Positions 1 through 5,043 of a stretch of 5,403 nucleotides of DNA are shown here, piece after piece. The notes under the pieces were generated by a model. It saw only the letters and a list, made by a program, of their open reading frames with translations, was not told the origin of the DNA and ran no database searches. This DNA is from Bacillota bacterium (GTDB lineage Bacteria; Bacillota; Clostridia; Clostridiales; Clostridiaceae). The stretch lies in contig JAUZPH010000286.1 in the NCBI GenBank assembly GCA_030706065.1, forward strand, positions 1 through 5,403, in the 5' to 3' direction. A program made the position numbers and the translations under genes. Numbering within the stretch: position 1 is the first letter of the stretch; each line of letters starts with the position of its first letter.

Positions 1-908
1 GGCTTCTGTTTGTAGCAATACTCTGCCCAAGAGCCCCATACCGCTGACAGACTTGCTCCGTGAGCCACGTCAAACTTGGCACTAAGTTCATGGCCAAGCT
101 GATGCGGCGCAAAATCGGTAACTGCTCCGAGACCTGTAATACCATTATGTGATATACTGCCGCACCACATGAGTTCACTCATGGACTGATAGTCCTTTGG
201 ATTTTTCAGGGCAGTCTTTCCGTTTTTAATAGTGACTCTGAGAACTGCCTCGGCAATCTCGTCAGTGATCTCATTGCCCTCCGTCAGAGTGAAATAACGG
301 TCAAGAGTATGCATCATTATATCAACAATACCACAGGCTATCTGATATTCAGGCAGGGTATATGTAAGTTCAGGATTCATTATTGCAAATTTAGGACGAT
401 TGAAAATAGTACCGAGTCCACGTTTGGAACCTGTTTCATCATTTGTAAGCACAGCAGAATCACTGGTTTCACTGCCTGCTGCCGAAATCGTCAATATGGC
501 ACCCACAGGTAAACTCTTTTGTACAGCTAACTCTCGTGTCCAAAACTTCCAAATATCCGTATCCGGATTGGCAGTTCCATGAGCTATACCTTTAGCAGTA
601 TCTATAACGCTTCCCCCGCCCACCGCAAGTATAAAATCAGCTCCAAACTCTATGGCCTTCTTAACACCTGCTGTTGTATGTGATAAAAGGGGGTTAGGCT
701 GGGCACCGCCAAATTCAATGAAGGCTATATCATTCTTTGACAGTGTTTCTTTTACTCTAGCCAGGAGCCCGCTTTTTACTACACTTCCTCCGCCATACAC
801 AATTAACACCCGTGAACCGCCAAATTTCTTTATTTCCTCTGCAGCCTTCAACTCCGCATCTTTACCGAACGCTACTTCCGTAGGTGAATGAAATATAAAA
901 CTCTGCAT
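1..908 (-). CDS. Iron-containing alcohol dehydrogenase, BdhA/YqhD type (3' end cut by window edge)
   Basis: This is the first 302 residues of a group III iron-dependent alcohol dehydrogenase. The family reduces aldehydes such as butyraldehyde to alcohols with NAD(P)H in the cytoplasm, and members run to about 385-390 residues, so roughly 85 are missing past the left edge. The nucleotide-binding half has YGGGS (residues 38-42) and GGGSVID (97-103). Serine in the first motif is typical of the NADPH-preferring YqhD/BdhA branch. The expected metal ligands are all present: Asp196 and His200 in GIVDIMMH, His269 in APHQLGHE and His283 in VAHGAS. The ATG at 908 follows AGGAGGTA (915-922) with a 6-base gap, which fixes the start. 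The frame is open throughout. It lies downstream of the lipoprotein gene on the same strand but behind a terminator, so it is probably transcribed alone. The physiological substrate cannot be read from the sequence. Confidence 0.93.
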   Translation of the reverse strand, partial: MQSFIFHSPTEVAFGKDAELKAAEEIKKFGGSRVLIVYGGGSVVKSGLLARVKETLSKNDIAFIEFGGAQPNPLLSHTTAGVKKAIEFGADFILAVGGGSVIDTAKGIAHGTANPDTDIWKFWTRELAVQKSLPVGAILTISAAGSETSDSAVLTNDETGSKRGLGTIFNRPKFAIMNPELTYTLPEYQIACGIVDIMMHTLDRYFTLTEGNEITDEIAEAVLRVTIKNGKTALKNPKDYQSMSELMWCGSISHNGITGLGAVTDFAPHQLGHELSAKFDVAHGASLSAVWGSWAEYCYKQK

Positions 909-992
909 TTTGATTACCTCCTAAATGAATCACTGTTTTCAATTTATATTGTCCATGTTTTAAGTGAAAATTTCAATCCTCTCAATTATGTT

Positions 993-1001
993 ATTATAAC
1001 A
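993..1001 (-). promoter_or_regulatory. Extended -10 promoter for the alcohol dehydrogenase gene, inside a palindrome
   Basis: On the minus strand this reads TGTTATAAT, an extended -10 element with a perfect TATAAT. No good -35 hexamer sits 16-18 bases upstream. Transcription would begin near 986 and give a leader of about 78 bases. The -10 lies in a perfect 13-base palindrome, TGTTAT-A-ATAACA (989-1001). A repressor could bind there, but the half-site spacing does not match the Rex consensus TTGTTAA-N4-TTAACAA. I see no other regulatory element between 909 and 1047. Confidence 0.5.
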
Positions 1002-1047
1002 AATTAAATTGTAAGTAGCTATTTTTGTTGTCCTATATGAAAAGAAG

Positions 1048-1076
1048 AGAGGTGAATAATAATTTCATTCACCTCT
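1048..1076 (-). terminator. Rho-independent terminator after the lipoprotein gene
   Basis: There is a perfect 10-bp stem, agaggtgaat (1048-1057) against attcacctct (1067-1076), with a 9-base loop. On the minus strand it is followed by the pyrimidine-rich run CTTCTTTTC. It starts 27 bases past the lipoprotein stop codon and separates that gene from the alcohol dehydrogenase gene. Confidence 0.75.
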
Positions 1077-1103
1077 GGCTTGACTAATATTTTATAATCT
1101 GTG

Positions 1104-2015
1104 TTATTCTATCCATTTACTGTGTGCAAGGTCATAGGAATAGCGGAGATTGGGAATTTCCTTGCTTGCACCTAAAACCGTTGTATAGTTATACGTACCT
1201 ACGGATATTACTCCAATTTTTTCTATCCATTTGTCTGCTCTCAGGCCGGAAGTATTGACATTTGAAATCTTTACAATCTTATTGCTGTTCCCATCCAGCA
1301 TAAGAAGCATATCTGTATCATCAAGAACCTGGAGAACTTCTCCGCTGACTCTTCCTTTGGAAAGCTTGTTATCGAACAAATCGTCATAGCTATTTACAGG
1401 AGCATTCTTAAACTCTTTTTCCAACTGAGCATCATCCGCCTTTTGTTTTGCAGCAGCACTGTCAGCCTCTTTTTTTGTAGTCTCAGCCTTTTGAGCGGCA
1501 TCTACCTTTTGAATTGAGTCCTTGCTTGAAAGATATTTCTGATAGGCTGTTTTTACTTCATCCATACTGCCATATCCTTCGGAGACAGTAAAGCCTATGG
1601 GGTCAAGTTGAATATTCTCCTTTTTACCTAACACGGTAAGCACTGCCTTATAGTTTCCATTTACGATCAGTTCATTGTTTGCAGCATCGTCCTCAGTTAA
1701 GAAAAGTATTTCATGATCACTTCCGACAGTGGTCTTTTCTTTAAAAACACCCTCTCCCTTCTCATTCATAAAGTTTGCCTCAACCTCTGTATCCTCTGCT
1801 ATCTGACTTGTCAAGACAAGAGTGGTTCCCGCTTTTAAATCTATTGGATCCGGTCCAAGGGATGGATCAGGTATCTCATATATATATTTGTAGGTTTTCA
1901 CTTCTTTTACGCCTAAACCCTGGCTTAGGGATGCTTTTGTTGGCGCACATCCAATTAATGATACAAGCCATATAAAGGCATACAATAAAGTTAAAATTCT
2001 TCTTCTGTTTCCCAT
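1104..2015 (-). CDS. Putative lipoprotein of unknown function with a C-terminal OB-like domain
   Basis: This encodes a 303-residue protein of unknown function, probably exported and lipid-anchored to the outer face of the membrane. The N-terminus GNRRR is followed by a hydrophobic stretch (about residues 7-22) and a lipobox ending SLIGC, with Cys23 as the predicted lipidated residue. Residues about 35-150 look beta-rich, with alternating hydrophobic strands. Residues about 153-204 are rich in Lys, Ala, Glu and Asp and should form a helical or coiled-coil spacer. The C-terminal 100 residues contain GRVSGEVLQVLDD and GTYNYTTVLGASKEIP. These resemble OB-like repeats found in Gram-positive lipoproteins, but I base this on pattern memory only. 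The frame also allows GTG at 2024, but AGGA (2026-2029) lies one base from that codon and 10 bases from ATG 2015, so ATG is preferred. The gene is divergent from the GGDEF-EAL gene, and a link to its signalling is inference. Confidence 0.85.
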   Translation of the reverse strand: MGNRRRILTLLYAFIWLVSLIGCAPTKASLSQGLGVKEVKTYKYIYEIPDPSLGPDPIDLKAGTTLVLTSQIAEDTEVEANFMNEKGEGVFKEKTTVGSDHEILFLTEDDAANNELIVNGNYKAVLTVLGKKENIQLDPIGFTVSEGYGSMDEVKTAYQKYLSSKDSIQKVDAAQKAETTKKEADSAAAKQKADDAQLEKEFKNAPVNSYDDLFDNKLSKGRVSGEVLQVLDDTDMLLMLDGNSNKIVKISNVNTSGLRADKWIEKIGVISVGTYNYTTVLGASKEIPNLRYSYDLAHSKWIE

Positions 2016-2054
2016 TATAATCACATCCTATGTTGAATTTATAAATCTATCGTA

Positions 2055-2063
2055 ATTATACCA
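2055..2063 (-). promoter_or_regulatory. Extended -10 promoter of the lipoprotein gene
   Basis: The minus strand reads TGGTATAAT, a perfect extended -10 element. No clear -35 hexamer is found at 16-18 bases, which is common for extended -10 promoters. The start point would be near 2048, giving a leader of about 33 bases that contains the AGGA ribosome binding site at 2026-2029. Confidence 0.6.
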
Positions 2064-2090
2064 GGTTAGAATCAAATATAATGTCGAATG

Positions 2091-2100
2091 TTGACGTCAA
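2091..2100. repeat. 10-bp perfect palindrome TTGACGTCAA
   Basis: This is a self-complementary decamer 28 bases upstream of the lipoprotein -10 element. Each strand also reads TTGACG, which looks like a -35 hexamer, but no good -10 lies at 16-18 bases on either strand. It is more likely an operator half-site pair than a promoter part, if it is functional at all. Confidence 0.5.
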
Positions 2101-2133
2101 TTTAAAATGATACTATGTGTGCCAAATTTGAAT

Positions 2134-2145
2134 AGTTGTACAACT
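2134..2145. repeat. 12-bp perfect palindrome AGTTGTACAACT
   Basis: This is a perfect dyad with no spacer, near the middle of the divergent region. It lies inside a second, off-centre inverted pair, tttgaa (2127-2132) and ttcaaa (2154-2159). It lacks a T-run, so it is not a terminator. A dimeric regulator binding site shared by both genes is a reasonable guess. I do not recognise the motif. Confidence 0.55.
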
Positions 2146-2189
2146 GACCAGGCTTCAAACACTTACTTACATATAAAAAGAATGAATCC

Positions 2190-2213
2190 TTACAATTATT
2201 TTAAAAATTGTAA
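2190..2213. repeat. Inverted repeat TTACAATT-N8-AATTGTAA upstream of the GGDEF-EAL promoter
   Basis: Perfect 8-base arms (2190-2197 and 2206-2213) are separated by 8 bases. It ends about 36 bases before the extended -10 element of the GGDEF-EAL gene, so it sits at or just upstream of the -35 zone. All bases but one pair are A or T, so chance formation is quite possible. Confidence 0.4.
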
Positions 2214-2248
2214 AAACACAATATTTTTGTTCCAAAAAAAACAATAAA

Positions 2249-2257
2249 TGTTATAAT
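2249..2257 (+). promoter_or_regulatory. Extended -10 promoter of the GGDEF-EAL gene
   Basis: It reads TGTTATAAT, a perfect extended -10. Candidate -35 hexamers are weak (TTCCAA at 2230-2235 with 16-base spacing, 3 of 6 matches). The start point would be near 2264, leaving a leader of about 98 bases. The 20 bases from 2249 closely match the dehydrogenase promoter (17 of 20 identical). Confidence 0.58.
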
Positions 2258-2346
2258 TACATTATTAAAAGAACTTTATCTACATAAAATTCCACACAAC
2301 CGAAGATCTCTGCACCTTTTCTATGATTAAAAAGGAAATAATTAGC

Positions 2347-2353
2347 AAAGGAG
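2347..2353 (+). promoter_or_regulatory. Ribosome binding site that sets the GGDEF-EAL start
   Basis: AAAGGAG lies 8 bases before ATG 2362. An in-frame ATG at 2323 would add 13 residues, but the bases before it (tgcaccttttct) hold no Shine-Dalgarno sequence. The start at 2362 is therefore preferred. Confidence 0.85.
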
Positions 2354-2361
2354 ATAGTTCT

Positions 2362-4137
2362 ATGAAGATGTCGCCTGGATTACCTTCTACAGAAAAAGCT
2401 GAAACAAACAGAAAAGCACCTATATACTATATTATGATAGTTATTTGTTGTCTTTTATTTATTTTCACTACTCTATTGCTGCAAAGTAATTTGATTTCCA
2501 ATAACATCAAAGGCATTATCTCACAAATTCAATTGATGATATCCATATATTTGGCCCTGAATTACAAAAAATTTGGATATGCCTTGGTTATAATGATGAA
2601 TTCATTTTTAACTATTATGGTTACTATTGCTATAGTAAAAGGTGATCTACCTTCTTTACCCGGGCTTGTAATATATGTGAGTACTGCCATAGTAGTAACC
2701 CTGCTTTACCGATATTATACCAGGCTAAACCTTAAAATCATTGAAGTGACGGAAAATGAAAAAGCCTTATCTGAGCAGAATTTAAAACTAAGAGAATATA
2801 ACGGAATAATGGAAGACAATAAAGCCCGTTTGGATTATCTGGCTAATTATGACTATCTTACCGACCTTCCTAACAGAAAAATGATAATTAACAGGATTCA
2901 GCTTCTCATTGACCAAAAGGAAAATTTTAGGGGAAGCTTTGCCGTGGTGTTTATAGATATAGATAATTTTAAAAATATCAACGATACCATGGGACACGAG
3001 GTGGGGGATTCAGTGTTAATTGCTGTCAGCAGCAGACTAAAAAGCTTAGTCAACCCTAACGATATGGCTGGCAGGTTAGGCGGAGATGAATTGGCTTTAA
3101 TAATACAACACTTTGAAAGTGATGATGCTACCTGTAATTACCTTAAAAGCATAAAGGAGTCTCTGCATAAAACCCTGGAAATAGATAATTTCAGATATAA
3201 GGCAACTGCCAGTTTCGGCGTCTCCATATACCCTAAGGACGGCGAAAATGCTATGGAGCTTTTGAAAAATGCGGATACGGCAATGTATAAAGCCAAAGCT
3301 ATAGGTAAAAACTCTATAAAGTTCTTTACCAATGAGATGAGAGAGGAAGTTTTAAATAAGGTATCCATAGAAACCAATTTAAAACAGGCGCTAGTAAATA
3401 ATGAAATCTATTTAGTATTCCAGCCTCAGTATGCTTCAGTGGATAAAAAACTTAAGGGTTTTGAAGTACTTGCAAGATGGAATTCCAGTGAACTCGGTTT
3501 TATAAGCCCTTTGGGTTTCATAAAGGTGGCTGAGGAAACAGGCTTCATCATACCCCTGGGCTACTGGATTTTTGATAAGTCTTTAAAAAATCTAAAGAAG
3601 TGGAAAGCTGAGTATAAGATGGACATAAAACTCTCTATAAATATATCTTCTGTACAGATAATGTCAGTGGATTTTGTAGAAAATATCCAAAGGCTATTAG
3701 AAAAAAATGAGGTTAATGGTAAAGATGTGATACTTGAAATAACAGAATCTATATTTATTTCTTCTATGCAGGATGTAATGGACATATTAAACCAGCTAAG
3801 ATCCTTGGGCCTGTCTATTGCTCTGGATGACTTTGGGACAGGCTACTCCTCACTAAGTTATTTGAGGTCGCTACCGATAAGTTTACTAAAGATCGATAAA
3901 AGCTTTATAGATGATATCCACAAGGATGAAGAAGAAAATACTTTGGTAGCTTCCATAATCCAGCTTTCCAGGGCCTTAGGCATATCTGTAGTAGCGGAAG
4001 GAGTAGAAACAGAAAGGCAGCTTCAATACCTGAAAGATCATAACTGCAACTATATTCAAGGTTATTTGTGGGGCAAGCCACTGACTGAAGAAGAGGCTGA
4101 AAAAATCCTTATGGAAGAGCAAAATGAAGTTTGTTAA
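2362..4137 (+). CDS. Membrane-anchored GGDEF-EAL protein (diguanylate cyclase / cyclic di-GMP phosphodiesterase)
   Basis: This 591-residue protein makes and/or degrades cyclic di-GMP. Four hydrophobic segments (about residues 20-42, 46-67, 71-92, 98-118) anchor it. A charged helix (about 123-157) leads into GGDEF, and no PAS, GAF or other known sensor is visible. The GGDEF domain (about 158-325) has YDYLTDLPNR, metal and GTP residues Asp199, Asn207 and Asp216, and signature GGDEL (240-244), with Leu for the usual Phe but both acidic residues kept. The inhibitory RxxD site reads NPND (231-234), so its arginine is lost. The EAL domain (about 333-580) reads EVL (368-370) and keeps Glu368, Asn427, Glu459, Asp489, Asp490, Lys510, Glu546 and Gln566, the set needed for phosphodiesterase catalysis. 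Both activities are thus possible, and which dominates is unknown. The gene is divergent from the lipoprotein and ends at a hairpin shared with the convergent desulfoferrodoxin gene. Confidence 0.95.
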   Translation: MKMSPGLPSTEKAETNRKAPIYYIMIVICCLLFIFTTLLLQSNLISNNIKGIISQIQLMISIYLALNYKKFGYALVIMMNSFLTIMVTIAIVKGDLPSLPGLVIYVSTAIVVTLLYRYYTRLNLKIIEVTENEKALSEQNLKLREYNGIMEDNKARLDYLANYDYLTDLPNRKMIINRIQLLIDQKENFRGSFAVVFIDIDNFKNINDTMGHEVGDSVLIAVSSRLKSLVNPNDMAGRLGGDELALIIQHFESDDATCNYLKSIKESLHKTLEIDNFRYKATASFGVSIYPKDGENAMELLKNADTAMYKAKAIGKNSIKFFTNEMREEVLNKVSIETNLKQALVNNEIYLVFQPQYASVDKKLKGFEVLARWNSSELGFISPLGFIKVAEETGFIIPLGYWIFDKSLKNLKKWKAEYKMDIKLSINISSVQIMSVDFVENIQRLLEKNEVNGKDVILEITESIFISSMQDVMDILNQLRSLGLSIALDDFGTGYSSLSYLRSLPISLLKIDKSFIDDIHKDEEENTLVASIIQLSRALGISVVAEGVETERQLQYLKDHNCNYIQGYLWGKPLTEEEAEKILMEEQNEVC

Positions 4138-4169
4138 CAGGCTCTAAACAACCTAGTAAAGGAGTTAGA

Positions 4170-4204
4170 AAGAACACCCAGAGGGGGACTCACAGGGTGT
4201 TCTT
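4170..4204. terminator. Bidirectional terminator between the GGDEF-EAL and desulfoferrodoxin genes
   Basis: A perfect 10-bp stem, aagaacaccc (4170-4179) against gggtgttctt (4195-4204), has a 15-base loop that can form a small inner helix (gag/ctc). It lies 32 bases past the GGDEF-EAL stop and 37 past the desulfoferrodoxin stop. The T-tract is better on the minus strand (TTCTTTCT), so it probably serves the desulfoferrodoxin gene best. The plus-strand tail (tcttgtatac) is weak. Confidence 0.7.
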
Positions 4205-4241
4205 GTATACGGTATGTTTATAATTTATCTTTTTCAAAGCT

Positions 4242-4625
4242 CTAGGAGTCTTTCCTGACCCATAATCCATGCAAATTGCAATATTCCCTGGCAAAGAGAA
4301 CTTCCTCTTCCAGCTTAAAGAAAGCTTCAGGCTTTTCGCCCGGTATTAAATACTTCCTGTAAACATTATTCTTTGTATGCACTTCAATCCATTCAATATA
4401 GTGATTATCCAGCATAGGATGCTCTACATCGCCAATTTTGACCAGAACACCCCCGTCAACCTTCTCGATGACAGGTACATGTTTTTCTTTTGCAGCATCC
4501 ACGGAATTTTCTTCAATATGCTTCATATATTGCCCACAGCACTCCAGTGTTCCACCGGAATTATGCAGTACCTCAGCAATATTACCACATTTTTCACACT
4601 TATAAATTTGTTTCAATTCAGTCAT
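4242..4625 (-). CDS. dfx: Desulfoferrodoxin (two-iron superoxide reductase)
   Basis: This is a complete 127-residue class I desulfoferrodoxin. It reduces superoxide to hydrogen peroxide in the cytoplasm without releasing oxygen, with electrons usually from rubredoxin, and is a standard oxygen defence of anaerobes. The N-terminal desulforedoxin-like module (residues 1-36) has the four iron-binding cysteines Cys10, Cys13, Cys29 and Cys30. The catalytic domain supplies the ligands of the second iron: His49 in EKHVPVIE, His69 in EHPM, His75 in NHYIEWI, and Cys116 and His119 in EYCNLHGLW. The conserved Glu47-Lys48 pair next to the active site is kept. Length matches the family. The ATG follows AAAGGAGGG (4633-4641) by 7 bases. 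The gene stands alone, convergent with the GGDEF-EAL gene, under a strong promoter. No rubredoxin or rubrerythrin gene is in view. Confidence 0.97.
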   Translation of the reverse strand: MTELKQIYKCEKCGNIAEVLHNSGGTLECCGQYMKHIEENSVDAAKEKHVPVIEKVDGGVLVKIGDVEHPMLDNHYIEWIEVHTKNNVYRKYLIPGEKPEAFFKLEEEVLFAREYCNLHGLWVRKDS

Positions 4626-4646
4626 TTATATTCCCTCCTTTACTAA

Positions 4647-4675
4647 ATTGTACCAGGAATAATTTTATTAGTCAA
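4647..4675 (-). promoter_or_regulatory. Near-consensus promoter of the desulfoferrodoxin gene
   Basis: On the minus strand TTGACT (4670-4675) is followed after exactly 17 bases by TACAAT (4647-4652), with an extended -10 TGG just before it. The A/T-rich DNA upstream (4676-4740) could act as an UP element. Transcription should start near 4640, within the Shine-Dalgarno sequence (4633-4641). The leader would be only about 15 bases. I see no convincing PerR or Fur box. Confidence 0.82.
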
Positions 4676-4695
4676 TAGTTATTATTCTTTAATTC

Positions 4696-4716
4696 TATTT
4701 ATTATTTATTATTTAC
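4696..4716. repeat. Three tandem copies of a 7-base AT repeat
   Basis: TATTTAT, TATTTAT and TATTTAC follow each other without gaps. They sit in an almost pure A/T stretch (about 4679-4744) between the back-to-back promoters of the desulfoferrodoxin gene and the small ORF. This may be a flexible or UP-like element, or simple slippage sequence. Confidence 0.6.
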
Positions 4717-4740
4717 TAATATTTATTTTTATTGTAATAT
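4712..4740 (+). promoter_or_regulatory. Possible promoter of the small ORF
   Basis: TTTACT (4712-4717) and TAATAT (4735-4740) are separated by 17 bases, each matching 4 of 6 consensus positions. TATAAA at 4738-4743 is an alternative -10. The surrounding A/T richness makes such matches easy to find by chance. Confidence 0.3.
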
Positions 4741-4784
4741 AAAAGTATGAAAACTATTTAGCAGGTGAGGGGTTACATATTAAT

Positions 4785-4967
4785 ATGTTTGAGTACAGCA
4801 GTATCGATGAGTTTAAAAGCTTCATAGAAGAGAACATAAACAACAATAAGGGAAAGACTAAAAAGAATATAAAATATTACGGACTGATAAAAGAATTCAG
4901 TTTGCTTTGTACAGGCTTTAAAGATTCCTCAGGTAAAAAAGTATGTATTTCTTGTGTCAGGAAATGA
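4785..4967 (+). CDS. Small protein of unknown function (60 aa) with a C-terminal CxxC
   Basis: I do not recognise this 60-residue, lysine-rich protein. The first 20 residues (MFEYSSIDEFKSFIEENINN) look helical and acidic. A polar, basic linker (NNNKGKTKKN) follows, then a short hydrophobic part (YYGLIKEFSLLCTGF) and a tail ending in CISCVRK. Cys54 and Cys57 form a CxxC pair, with Cys42 nearby. It has no signal peptide or membrane segment. Evidence that it is real: AGGTGAGGGG (4763-4772) precedes the ATG, though the 12-base gap is longer than ideal; a strong hairpin terminator begins 7 bases after the stop; and the gap between two minus-strand genes is otherwise unexplained. Against it: it is short, and homology cannot be checked here. 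It could bind metal or act as a small redox or regulatory partner, but that is speculation. Confidence 0.55.
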   Translation: MFEYSSIDEFKSFIEENINNNKGKTKKNIKYYGLIKEFSLLCTGFKDSSGKKVCISCVRK

Positions 4968-4973
4968 TACAAA

Positions 4974-5008
4974 ACAAAACGGAGACTTCACTTGAGTCTC
5001 CGTTTTGT
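4974..5008. terminator. Strong bidirectional terminator between the small ORF and the helicase gene
   Basis: A perfect 14-bp stem (4974-4987 against 4995-5008) has a 7-base loop and an A-rich/T-rich base, so CCGTTTTGT follows the core on the plus strand. On the minus strand it continues as CCGTTTTGTTTTGT, a better T-tract. It starts 7 bases after the small ORF stop and 36 bases past the helicase stop, so it can end both transcripts. Confidence 0.9.
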
Positions 5009-5043
5009 GGACATAAAATTGTTGATATTCTTAATACTCACAG

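Larger units (their letters stand above)
2016..2361. other. Divergent control region between the lipoprotein and GGDEF-EAL genes
   Basis: This 346-base AT-rich stretch holds no convincing gene. It contains one outward promoter for each flanking gene (-10 elements at 2055-2063 and 2249-2257) and three inverted repeats between them (2091-2100, 2134-2145, 2190-2213). It has no cyclic di-GMP riboswitch: neither the GEMM-type conserved loops nor a suitable aptamer-terminator pair is visible. About 98 bases of leader are expected ahead of the GGDEF-EAL start. Confidence 0.7.

Noticed and set aside
309..891. Plus-strand ORFs at 309-512, 400-582 and 652-891
   Set aside because: They lie antisense to the continuous alcohol dehydrogenase frame, which has full family motifs. 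They have no convincing products of their own.
2016..2024. GTG start at 2024 for the lipoprotein
   Set aside because: The only ribosome binding site, AGGA at 2026-2029, would be one base from GTG. It is 10 bases from ATG 2015.
2323..2361. Longer N-terminus for the GGDEF-EAL protein starting at ATG 2323
   Set aside because: No Shine-Dalgarno sequence precedes it, while ATG 2362 has AAAGGAG at an 8-base spacing.
2101..2361. Cyclic di-GMP riboswitch ahead of the GGDEF-EAL gene
   Set aside because: The leader lacks the GEMM conserved segments and any aptamer-like pair of stems with a terminator.
4377..4678. Plus-strand ORFs at 4377-4646 and 4490-4678
   Set aside because: They run antisense to desulfoferrodoxin, whose ligand residues are all conserved, and across its promoter.
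4657..4687. Possible PerR-like operator at the desulfoferrodoxin promoter (gaataa and ttattc arms)
   Set aside because: The arms are 19 bases apart in A/T-rich DNA and do not fit the 15-base PerR box TTATAATNATTATAA.
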